DNA of 29,390 nt from Thermoplasmata archaeon (GTDB lineage Archaea > Thermoplasmatota > Thermoplasmata > Sysuiplasmatales > Sysuiplasmataceae). Location of the stretch: positions 1 through 29,390 of the forward strand of contig JAJYOM010000005.1 in the NCBI GenBank assembly GCA_021796175.1. The letters run 5' to 3'. Positions 22,591 through 29,390 of this stretch are shown here, piece by piece. The notes under the pieces are model-generated. The model searched no databases. It worked only from the letters and a program-made list of their open reading frames with translations, and was not told where the DNA came from. Made by a program: the position numbers and the translations under genes. Within the stretch, counting starts at the first letter, position 1. Every line of letters begins with the position of its first letter.

Positions 22591-24113
22591 ATAATGTGGA
22601 AGTGCTGGCGGTATTTGTCAGCCTGTTTGTCCTCTTTGTTGGCCTGGGTTTCTGGGCTTCCCGCTGGAGAAAGGGCGACTTGAGCGATTTGGGAGAATGG
22701 GCTCTTGCTGGCAGGAGGCTGGGCAGCTACCTTGCGTGGTTCCTGGTTGGAGCTGATCTGTATACCGCTTACACGTTCATCGCTATTCCCGAATCTCTTT
22801 ACGTGAAGGGTGCAGTGTACTTCTTTGCAGTACCGTATGTTGGAATGACCTTTGGCGTAGCAATGATCACTATGCCACGACTGTGGAAGATGTCGAGAAA
22901 ATATAACTACGTGACCGCAGTGGATATGGTGAAGGACAGGTTTAACAGCAGAACCCTTGCCATGATAATTGCCCTGACAGGTATAGCCGCAGAACTTCCG
23001 TACATTGCCCTCCAGATATACGGAATGGAGGCCGTTCTTAACGTGATGATAGGTCAACTCGTTGCAAGCAATGCGGCTTCAATCACAGAGGTCTCCCTGA
23101 TAATTGCCTTCATAATACTGGCAGCATTCACATTTACGAGTGGTTTGAGGGGTGCCGTGATAACGGCAGTCATGAAAGACATCATAATATTCGTTACAGT
23201 GATTGCAGTGATTGTGGTTGTGCCCATGGCAATTGGCGGCTTTGGCCATGCGTTTGCTTCCATGCCAAAGCTCCCGACAGGATCGGACTCGCTTGCCCCG
23301 CTCTTTCTCAACGGATTCATAAGCCTGTCCATTATGAGTGCACTCGCACTCTATCTGTACCCGCATGCAATTAACGGAGTATTCAGCACCAGCAACACAA
23401 AGAAGCTGAGAATTAGCACAGCCCTGCTACCGCTATATGGAGTGGGACTCGCGCTGCTTGCACTTTTCGGAGTTCTGGCATACGGTGCGGCAAACGCCCT
23501 CCCTCTAATTCACAAATATGGCGCTCTTACCACTGTCCCATCACTGATTTACGCCTATTTCCCTCCCTGGTTCGTTGGATTTGCCTTCCTGGGAATATTC
23601 ATCGGAGGCCTGGTTCCAGCCTCCATAATGGCAATTTCACAGGCCAACCTTCTCACCAGAAATGTGATTAAACCATTCGTGAAGAATTTGAACCCGAAGA
23701 CAGAAGCCAGAATGGCCAAGTACTTCTCGGTAATGTTCAAGTTCATTGCGCTCTTGTTCATCTTTGCAATCCGTCCCCTTTACTCACTGCAGCTGCAACT
23801 TGTCGGAGGCATAATAATACTTCAGACACTCCCATCGGTGTTTCTTGCCCTGTACACAAACAAGCTCAGCAAGTGGGCAGTTGGTCTCGGGTGGTTAGTG
23901 GGACAGCTGTCCGCGCTGTATCTGCTCGTTGACGCGAACTTCATCGTGACCAAAGGCACAAGCATAACAACAGTGTTCTTCAAGTTCAATACACCGCTCA
24001 GTTTCTTCTACACCGGTGCAGTTGGCCTGTTCTTCAACCTGCTGGTGGTCGCTGTTGGTACAGTCATAGCCAGAGCCGTTCACCCCCAGCCCGCCGTCGC
24101 GACGAGCGATTGA
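22587..24113 (+). CDS. Sodium:solute symporter (SSS family)
   Basis: Secondary transporter of the SSS superfamily, 508 residues with about 13 hydrophobic helices. The N-terminal helices carry DLGEWALAGRRLGSYLAWFLVGADLYTAYTFIAIPESLY, matching the typical 'ADFLLAGRxLG...T...G' region of SSS proteins; later segments include FTSGLRGAVITAVMKDIIIF and AFLGIFIGGLVPASIMAISQANLLTRN. The DUF3311 partner suggests a monocarboxylate or related organic-acid symporter, but substrate and coupling ion (Na+ or H+) are inferred from family only. Likely controlled from the repeat-flanked promoter upstream. Confidence 0.92.
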   Translation: MNNVEVLAVFVSLFVLFVGLGFWASRWRKGDLSDLGEWALAGRRLGSYLAWFLVGADLYTAYTFIAIPESLYVKGAVYFFAVPYVGMTFGVAMITMPRLWKMSRKYNYVTAVDMVKDRFNSRTLAMIIALTGIAAELPYIALQIYGMEAVLNVMIGQLVASNAASITEVSLIIAFIILAAFTFTSGLRGAVITAVMKDIIIFVTVIAVIVVVPMAIGGFGHAFASMPKLPTGSDSLAPLFLNGFISLSIMSALALYLYPHAINGVFSTSNTKKLRISTALLPLYGVGLALLALFGVLAYGAANALPLIHKYGALTTVPSLIYAYFPPWFVGFAFLGIFIGGLVPASIMAISQANLLTRNVIKPFVKNLNPKTEARMAKYFSVMFKFIALLFIFAIRPLYSLQLQLVGGIIILQTLPSVFLALYTNKLSKWAVGLGWLVGQLSALYLLVDANFIVTKGTSITTVFFKFNTPLSFFYTGAVGLFFNLLVVAVGTVIARAVHPQPAVATSD

Positions 24114-24141
24114 GAATCGAGGTCCCGGGACACAGGCAGGA

Positions 24142-24164
24142 ATTGGTACCCAATGGTATAATAT
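24142..24164 (+). promoter_or_regulatory. eamA-type gene promoter with upstream dyad
   Basis: TATAATAT at 24157-24164, centred about 28 bp before the GTG at 24188, gives a near-leaderless start. The dyad ATTGG-TAC-CCAAT (24142-24154) lies directly upstream over the BRE position and could be an operator. A 10-bp palindrome GTCCCGGGAC also occurs at 24122-24131. Confidence 0.45.
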
Positions 24165-24187
24165 GCCAGTTCACATAGGCGCGGTCT

Positions 24188-25060
24188 GTGTCTGATTTCC
24201 GGAAGGCACGCGACTTTCTGCTGATATTCGTCATGTGCTCAGTCTGGGCTGGAAACTACTTTGTCATCAAGGACAGTGTTGCTTATTCCAGCCCAGTTCT
24301 TTTCGCTCTTCTCCGGTCAGTTGGCGCAGGTATACTGCTGATTGCACTTGCGAGGTCAGAGTTAAGGATGTTGAAAGCACGCGACTGGGCCATGCTCTCC
24401 CTGATCGGTCTGTTCCAGGTAACTCTGTTCTATGTCCCGCTAAACGAGGGTCTTAAGACAGTCAGTTCCTCGGTCGCCGCTACTCTTGTGTATACCCAGC
24501 CTGTATTTGTGGTGGCCCTGTCACCGCTTGTCGGAGAGAGGCTTACGCCCTTCAAGGTCGCAGGCGTTATTTTTGCGTTCATAGGCGTTGGAACAATCTT
24601 TCTTCCTGATCTTGAGAAATCGGGGCTGGCCATAGGGGATGCACTTGAACTGCTGGCCTCCATTTCGTGGGTAATATCCGTTCTTATATACAAGAGATGG
24701 AAGCACTCGCTGGGCCATTACGTTGTTCCGGGAGTGCAAAACATGGTCGGCGCACTTTTCATCATTCCCTTCCTAGCTCTCGAAACGCCGTATCTGAATC
24801 TTGCGGCCCCTCCTTTTCTGCTCGATCTTATATATATCGTTGTGCTCGGCTCCGGCCTTGCCTATGTCATTTATTTCCGGGCACTCACACGGATGCAGGC
24901 ATCTGTCTTCTCATCCTACCTGTTTATGGTTCCTACCCTGACAACTCTTTTCGAGTCATTGCTGACTCTTACTGTGCCTGGCATCTACCAGATAGTTGGC
25001 ACTTTGATGGTCTCTGCGGGTATAGTAATTGTAAACCGTGATTTCAGTGCCAGGACATGA
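24188..25060 (+). CDS. EamA/DMT-superfamily transporter
   Basis: Ten-helix drug/metabolite transporter, 290 residues, with two EamA repeats (about 10-140 and 150-285). The first repeat reads FLLIFVMCSVWAGNYFVIKDS and ends with GVIFAFIGVGTIFLP; the second includes ELLASISWVISVLIYKRW and ends with VGTLMVSAGIVIVNR. Such proteins usually export amino acids or metabolites; substrate unknown. The start is GTG at 24188, agreeing with the TATA box. It follows the symporter gene on the same strand but has its own promoter. Confidence 0.9.
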   Translation: MSDFRKARDFLLIFVMCSVWAGNYFVIKDSVAYSSPVLFALLRSVGAGILLIALARSELRMLKARDWAMLSLIGLFQVTLFYVPLNEGLKTVSSSVAATLVYTQPVFVVALSPLVGERLTPFKVAGVIFAFIGVGTIFLPDLEKSGLAIGDALELLASISWVISVLIYKRWKHSLGHYVVPGVQNMVGALFIIPFLALETPYLNLAAPPFLLDLIYIVVLGSGLAYVIYFRALTRMQASVFSSYLFMVPTLTTLFESLLTLTVPGIYQIVGTLMVSAGIVIVNRDFSART

Positions 25061-25143
25061 CTCGTGATTCTGAAGACATCCTGCTGCCATTCGCAGATGA
25101 TTGATGGGTCCTGAGTATTTCCCTCTATCCTGTTGTCATTCGA

Positions 25144-26259
25144 GTGGCTGCGGAAAGGTCAATAATGTATTCCCCCTTTCCTCAGCTGAAAAAGGAGGCT
25201 ATTGAATTGAATGACCTGAAGGAAAAAGTTGCAAAGCACATATTCTCAAGATCTCTTCAGCTGAAGAAGAATTCGTCGGTTCTGATAGAAACATGGGACT
25301 GCAATGCCGATATAGCAGGTGCGATCGAACTGGAGGGGAGACTCCGGGGGCACTCAGTCCTGACAATCTTCAACAACAGCGAGACTTTCGTTGAATTTTC
25401 AAAAAAGATGCCGAAGAACAAAAAGGTCAACCTGGGGAAACACGAATTATCACTCTTGAGGAATACTGACGGCTATGTTTTCATACCTGGTCCGGAACTT
25501 TCTTTTTCATCAACCTCACTTGATTTGGAGAAACTCAGAGCGGCAACCTCATACAATATGGAGTGGTACAGGACCGCCGCAGAATCGAAGCTGAGAGGAG
25601 TGAGAGTTACCGCAGGTTACTTCAACTCCGAAAGGGCAGCAGCCCTTCTTGGCAAGAGCAGGGAAGAGGTCGTGGACCATCTCCTCAATGCTTCGCTTGA
25701 GGAACCCGCGGTTCTCCTGAAGAGGGCGAAGGGAATCTCGAAACATATCAGGACCGGAGGCAGGATAGCAGTTGACAGTGGTGATATGGGCGTCACATTC
25801 AAGGCTGGAAAAGAAGAAGAAATCGAGGATGCCAGGACTGATGACAGCGATGTGAAGAGAAAGTCCAACATGTCAGCTTTGCCGGGCGGTGAGTACTACA
25901 GGCAGATAATCGGCGCTACGGACGGCAGAATAAGTTTCTCCTCTGTGACCGTTGGCGGCCGCAGATATCCCGGAGCAGAGCTGGAATTCTCGGGCGGAAA
26001 GATTGTGTCGTATACTGCCGACAGCTGGGACGATCAGGAGCGTCAGAACTTCGACATGTACATTCGCGGCAAAAACAACTCCCTGTCGTATCTCGCCGTC
26101 GGCCTGAATTCAAGATTGAAACCAGGCTATGGCAGAGACGTGGATGTCTCCGGAACAGTAAGCCTTTGGCTCGGGCAGGCAGCGTATGGCATTGTGAAGG
26201 AACCCACTTTATCTGTCGCAGGAAAGATGCTGGTTGAAGGTGGCAATCTAAAGGTATAG
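25144..26259 (+). CDS. M29 aminopeptidase-like protein lacking metal ligands
   Basis: A 371-residue protein with the overall layout of the M29 (AmpS/AmpT, leucyl aminopeptidase) family: an N-terminal alpha/beta domain, then SNMSALPGGEYY with E250 at the first metal-ligand position, the GRISFSS strand, and ELEFSGGKIVSYTA. Aligning the family's other ligands by eye, E316 is Tyr (Y316 in LSYLAVGLN), His345 is Ser (S340 in TVSLWLG), and the terminal HxD is Ser-Val-Ala (357-359). Only one or two ligands remain, so it is probably not a normal dizinc peptidase. Start: GTG 25144 fits a leaderless TATA-like GAGTATTTC at about 25113; ATG 25165 with AGGTCA upstream is the alternative. It lies 42 bp before the arginase gene. 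Confidence 0.72.
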   Translation: MAAERSIMYSPFPQLKKEAIELNDLKEKVAKHIFSRSLQLKKNSSVLIETWDCNADIAGAIELEGRLRGHSVLTIFNNSETFVEFSKKMPKNKKVNLGKHELSLLRNTDGYVFIPGPELSFSSTSLDLEKLRAATSYNMEWYRTAAESKLRGVRVTAGYFNSERAAALLGKSREEVVDHLLNASLEEPAVLLKRAKGISKHIRTGGRIAVDSGDMGVTFKAGKEEEIEDARTDDSDVKRKSNMSALPGGEYYRQIIGATDGRISFSSVTVGGRRYPGAELEFSGGKIVSYTADSWDDQERQNFDMYIRGKNNSLSYLAVGLNSRLKPGYGRDVDVSGTVSLWLGQAAYGIVKEPTLSVAGKMLVEGGNLKV

Positions 26260-26301
26260 AAACTGAGATAAGCAGTTGCCGGTACCAGCGATGGTGAAAT
26301 C

Positions 26302-27210
26302 TTGAATATTGGCGTCATCGGAGTGCCAATGGATCTTGGGCAAAAGAGAAGGGGAGTGGACATGGGCCCGACCGCGATGAGAATAGCAAGCCTGATCGAG
26401 CGTCTTTCTGCGCTGGGACACACGGTTACCGATTTCGGCAACATTCAGGGACCAGACAGATCCACTGCAAAGCTGGGCGATGAGAATCTTCGCTACCTGG
26501 ATGAGGTCCTGAAGATATGCGGTTTCATTGCTGACAGGGTTTCCGATTGCGTCTCGCGGCAGATGTTCCCTCTTGTCATAGGAGGTGACCAGACAGTATC
26601 CATCGGAACACTTGCCGGTCTCGCCCCCTACGGAACGCGAAGGGGCATCATCTGGATAGACGCTCATGCAGATTTCAATACTGAGGACACGACACCATCC
26701 GGCAACGTACACGGGATGGCTCTGAGCGCCATACTCGGATATGGAACTGAGAAGCTGTCACACTTCAGGAAAGTGTATCCCAAGGCCCTGGAGGAAAACA
26801 CTGTCATCATTGGATGCCGGAGCATTGATGAGAAGGAACAGGAGCAGCTCGCAGCCTCGCGTATCACAGTCTACACAATGAAAGAGGTCGACGAACTTGG
26901 TATTGGACATGTAATTGACGAAGCCGTCCAGATTGCAGGCAAGGGCGTCAACGATATTCACGTCAGTTTCGACATCGATGTCCTGGATCCGAGAGAGGCT
27001 CCAGGGACCGGCACGCCAGTTCCTGGCGGATTGACTTACAGGGAAGCACATCTTGTCATGGAGGATCTGCACGATGCAGGCAAGGTATCGTCAGCGGAGC
27101 TCGTCGAGGTGAATCCTATACTTGATACGGGCAATCATACAGCGGAAATAGCGGTCGAGCTGCTGGAATCTCTGATGGGAAAGCGCATATTCAGGCAGAG
27201 GAAATACTGA
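26302..27210 (+). CDS. Arginase-family ureohydrolase with altered metal ligand
   Basis: Ureohydrolase of 302 residues, by family hydrolysing arginine to ornithine and urea at a di-manganese site. Seen: DAHADFNT (D120, H122, D124), DIDVLDP (D224, D226), SGNVHGM (H137, the arginase catalytic His) and ELVEVNP (E269, substrate guanidinium). The N-terminal GVPMDLGQKRRGVDMGP and the TPSGNVHG block favour arginase over agmatinase. The first ligand, His in GGDHS, is Gln97 here (GGDQTVS), which should weaken or change the MnA site. The start is TTG at 26302 behind GGTGAAAT. It probably shares a transcript with the M29-like gene. Confidence 0.88.
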   Translation: MNIGVIGVPMDLGQKRRGVDMGPTAMRIASLIERLSALGHTVTDFGNIQGPDRSTAKLGDENLRYLDEVLKICGFIADRVSDCVSRQMFPLVIGGDQTVSIGTLAGLAPYGTRRGIIWIDAHADFNTEDTTPSGNVHGMALSAILGYGTEKLSHFRKVYPKALEENTVIIGCRSIDEKEQEQLAASRITVYTMKEVDELGIGHVIDEAVQIAGKGVNDIHVSFDIDVLDPREAPGTGTPVPGGLTYREAHLVMEDLHDAGKVSSAELVEVNPILDTGNHTAEIAVELLESLMGKRIFRQRKY

Positions 27211-27323
27211 CGTGTCCGTCGAGTTAAATGCACTGTACTGAATACCGGTTATCGGGGATGCATTCCACTGCATAAGCTGGCTGTCAATCCGACCTGTTCG
27301 CTCTCAATAGTTTGGGCAATATC

Positions 27324-28100
27324 CTACAGGATTCTTCCTGTCTCTCTTTTCCTGATATCCCTCAGGTGGAATATAAGCTGCTGGAGTTCCGGAACCTCAT
27401 CCGGGTTGAGTCCCATGAAACTGTTGTTGCCTGAATATCTGTTAAGGCCCATGCCTCTCATCGGTATCATCATGCCTGAGCCTCCAATCGGCTGTACGTA
27501 GAGGCTGGCTATTCCAAGAACCCTGTCCATGACACCCCTCATCATTATTACATCCGCCACATTTTCCAGCGGCATTGAGTCGAGGCTGTAGCCAACTACT
27601 CCTCTCTTTCCAATTGTCCTGTGATTGGTTATCCAGTACCTGTACTTGGAATAGCCAAGGTAACCAAATATTATGCCGACGAGGAAGATGAGAACAAGCA
27701 GTCCGACAACGAGTGCCACTGCAAGCAGTACCCCGTTTTTCACAACTCCGCCTGAGGTTGAAACAAGACTGAACAGGAAAGGCACAAGGAAAATCATAAA
27801 GAACAATATTGCAACCAGACTCCCAGTGGCAAATTTCACGATTATCTTCTTGCTCGGCTTGAAAGCTTTGAGGATCACTTCACCATCCTGCAACCTGAAT
27901 GGCAAATTACCGTCCGGTTGCAGGGGAGTGTAGTTCTTGAGATACGGATCGGTGAGGTAATCATATTGACTCGGCTTGCTGGCCTGCTGAGAAGCTGTGG
28001 TCTGGTATCCCTGTGCCTGAGCCCCGACAGCGCTCCCGCATGAAGGGCAGAATTTTGCCTGAGGGGACACTTCAGCTCCGCAATTCGAACAAAAAGACAC
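27324..28100 (-). CDS. Zinc-ribbon and bacterial-PH-domain membrane protein
   Basis: A 258-residue protein. An N-terminal zinc ribbon (C4-x2-C7, C18-x2-C21) is followed by a Gln/Ser/Tyr-rich linker (about 25-60), two hydrophobic helices (about 88-115 and 123-148), and a bPH2/DUF304-type domain (RYWITNHRTIGKRGVVGYSLDSMPLENVADVIMMRGVMDRVLGIASLYVQ), then a short charged C-terminus. GTG start at 28100, preceded by GGTGAT 6 nt upstream, the archaeal consensus ribosome site. A TTATATTT element at about 28197-28206 could be its TATA box, giving a leader of about 75 nt. Function unknown; the family is membrane-associated. It lies downstream of sdhB on the same strand. Confidence 0.85.
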   Translation of the reverse strand: MSFCSNCGAEVSPQAKFCPSCGSAVGAQAQGYQTTASQQASKPSQYDYLTDPYLKNYTPLQPDGNLPFRLQDGEVILKAFKPSKKIIVKFATGSLVAILFFMIFLVPFLFSLVSTSGGVVKNGVLLAVALVVGLLVLIFLVGIIFGYLGYSKYRYWITNHRTIGKRGVVGYSLDSMPLENVADVIMMRGVMDRVLGIASLYVQPIGGSGMMIPMRGMGLNRYSGNNSFMGLNPDEVPELQQLIFHLRDIRKRETGRIL

Positions 28101-28282
28101 TTCACATCACCCTATGTTGTTCCAAGCGCACGTGCCCTAAGACATTCCTGACTCGCCATGGAACCCCGCTGTGTATGCAGAAGAAGATACCCCACACAAA
28201 TATAACTTTTAGCATACTGAAAGCAGTGTACTCGTTCCAAATCAGTGCTTTCCGCAGCAGTTGACTATCGTGGTGGATTTCA

Positions 28283-29047
28283 TCAGTCTGTAGTCACGGA
28301 TATCTGGACGGCGTGCTCTTGATGTATTCTTTCCCATACTCTCTTCTGAATCATCATAGCTCTCAGTCCCTCAATCGCCTCCTGCGGATTGATTCCCTTC
28401 GGGCATGTGACAGTGCACTGATACGCATCTTTGCATGTCAGGGCACCGTTATCGAGGACAACATGTTCGATATGCTCATCATAACCCTCATCTCTTGAAT
28501 CGGACAGAAATCGGAACGCTTTTACAAGCGCGGCAGGTCCCAGATATGAGTGATTTGTCCAGAAGACCGGGCAGGCGGTTGTGCACACTCCACAGGATAT
28601 GCAGTCCACAAGATTGTCAATCCTGCGCCTGTTTTCAGACGACTGTAAAAGTTCTTTAGCCGGATCCTGCGAGTATCTTATCAGGTATGGTTTGACTTTT
28701 CTCATATTGTCGAAGAATTTGTCCATATCTACTACAAGATCCTTGACAACAGGCATCGATGAGAGCGGCTCTACAACCACTTCACTTCCACTGAGAGAGG
28801 AAATCTGCGTCTTGCAGGCAAGTCTCTGCTGACCGTTTATGACCATTCCGCATGAGCCGCACACGGCCATCCTGCAAGAGTGGCGGAACGAGAGGCTCGG
28901 ATCCGTGGTTCTCTGAATATCCAGCAGGGCGCTGAGAACAACCTCGCCAGGGAGTGTGTCGACATCGAATTCATCATAATGGTATTTCCCATCCTTCTCG
29001 GGATCAAACCTGAATATACTGAAATGTACGCTCCTTTTCTCAATCAT
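28283..29047 (-). CDS. sdhB: Succinate dehydrogenase/fumarate reductase Fe-S subunit
   Basis: Iron-sulfur subunit of complex II, 254 residues, passing electrons from the flavin subunit to the membrane quinone site. All three cluster motifs are complete: [2Fe-2S] C58, C63, C66, C78 (CRMAVCGSC, then LAC); [4Fe-4S] C149, C152, C155, C159 (CISCGVCTTACP); [3Fe-4S] C205, C211, C215 (CKDAYQCTVTCP), with the usual PKGINP following. The start codon overlaps the sdhA stop (TGATG, 29045-29049). No sdhC or sdhD membrane anchor gene follows on this strand up to the PH-domain gene, so the anchors must be upstream of sdhA or elsewhere. Confidence 0.96.
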   Translation of the reverse strand: MIEKRSVHFSIFRFDPEKDGKYHYDEFDVDTLPGEVVLSALLDIQRTTDPSLSFRHSCRMAVCGSCGMVINGQQRLACKTQISSLSGSEVVVEPLSSMPVVKDLVVDMDKFFDNMRKVKPYLIRYSQDPAKELLQSSENRRRIDNLVDCISCGVCTTACPVFWTNHSYLGPAALVKAFRFLSDSRDEGYDEHIEHVVLDNGALTCKDAYQCTVTCPKGINPQEAIEGLRAMMIQKRVWERIHQEHAVQISVTTD

Positions 29048-29390
29048 CAGTACACCCTCTTTGTGGGTTGAAAATGTGTAACTCTCACCGGCTCATAGTC
29101 TATCACCGGCCCGTCTCCAGTGAAGGTTGCAATCGTGTGTTTCATCCATTCTGTGTCATTCCTCTCTCTGAAATCCCTCCTGAAGTGGGCACCCCTGCTC
29201 TCCTTCCTCATCAGCGCTCCCTTTGCAACAGCAATCGCAAGATCAGTCATCGCCCTGAGGTCCCACGCCCGTATCAGTTCAAGATTGTAACGCAATGTGT
29301 GAGTTGAGACACCGGTGGCCCTCAGTCTCCGGCGGAGATCAAGTGTCTTTTCAAGTGCTCCGGACAGGGACGGTCCGCTGCCGAAAATGC
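29047..29390 (-). CDS. sdhA: Succinate dehydrogenase/fumarate reductase flavoprotein (C-terminus)
   Basis: The C-terminal end of the flavoprotein subunit, running off the right edge of the window; 114 codons plus the stop are visible. Recognisable are LRYNLELIRAWDLRAMTDLAIAVAKGAL, MRKESRGAHFRRDFRERNDTEWMKHTI and the closing VRVTHFQPTKRVY, all typical of the SdhA/FrdA C-terminal domain, including the conserved ESRGAH-RxDFxxRxD segment. The FAD-binding and capping domains are outside the window. Its stop overlaps sdhB. Confidence 0.95.
   Translation of the reverse strand, partial: IFGSGPSLSGALEKTLDLRRRLRATGVSTHTLRYNLELIRAWDLRAMTDLAIAVAKGALMRKESRGAHFRRDFRERNDTEWMKHTIATFTGDGPVIDYEPVRVTHFQPTKRVY

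Noticed and set aside
1..29390. CRISPR arrays, insertion sequences, prophage or defence genes
   Set aside because: No direct-repeat arrays, transposase or integrase motifs, or defence families were seen; the genes are metabolic and transport genes typical of chromosome.

Overview
This window is archaeal chromosome, most likely from a member of the Thermoplasmata or a close relative (inference). The evidence is TATA boxes about 25-30 bp upstream of start codons with very short or no leaders, GGTG-type ribosome-binding sites at internal genes, AGG/AGA arginine and ATA isoleucine codons, a Tfx-family regulator, an Lrp/AsnC regulator, a type-2 (archaeal) valyl-tRNA synthetase, a WtpABC-type oxyanion transporter and an N-terminally anchored, Ser/Thr/Asn-rich binding protein. 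GC content is moderate. No mobile elements, CRISPR arrays, rRNA or tRNA genes were seen.

Layout. (1) 1-6689, + strand: a sulfur-mobilisation block holding the end of a cysteine synthase-family gene, a triple fusion (MoaD/ThiS/CysO-like ubiquitin fold + MoeB/ThiF/E1-like adenylyltransferase + rhodanese), sufB, sufD, a Rieske ferredoxin, sufS and, from its own promoter, a JAMM/Mec-like metalloprotease. Together these match the parts of the mycobacterial CysM-CysO-MoeZ-Mec cysteine pathway, joined to a SUF cluster that lacks sufC. (2) 6682-9505: a methyltransferase on +, then on - an MFS exporter, a second methyltransferase and an unannotated 55-residue membrane protein. (3) 9682-15658: thyX, an FTR1-type iron permease (-) whose conserved start lies upstream of any standard start codon, valS with a third methyltransferase, an A-type Fe-S carrier with a Cys/Gly tail, and csaA. 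(4) 15792-18370: a putative zinc-ribbon microprotein, an Lrp/AsnC regulator, an SRPBCC protein and threonine synthase. (5) 18392-21469: a tfx-like regulator divergent from a tungstate/molybdate transporter (wtpA-wtpB-wtpC). (6) 21553-25060: a membrane protein, a DUF3311 + sodium:solute symporter pair behind two matched inverted repeats, and an EamA exporter. (7) 25144-29390: an M29-like peptidase homologue lacking most metal ligands, an arginase-family enzyme with one altered ligand, a zinc-ribbon/PH membrane protein (-) and sdhB with the end of sdhA (-).

The main functional theme is sulfur, Fe-S and metal handling: sulfur activation and persulfide transfer, Fe-S scaffold and carrier proteins, iron and Mo/W uptake, and an Fe-S respiratory enzyme. 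The strongest candidate for an undescribed system is the fused ubiquitin-like/E1-like/rhodanese protein with an internal Gly-Gly and a nearby JAMM protease that could release the carrier.
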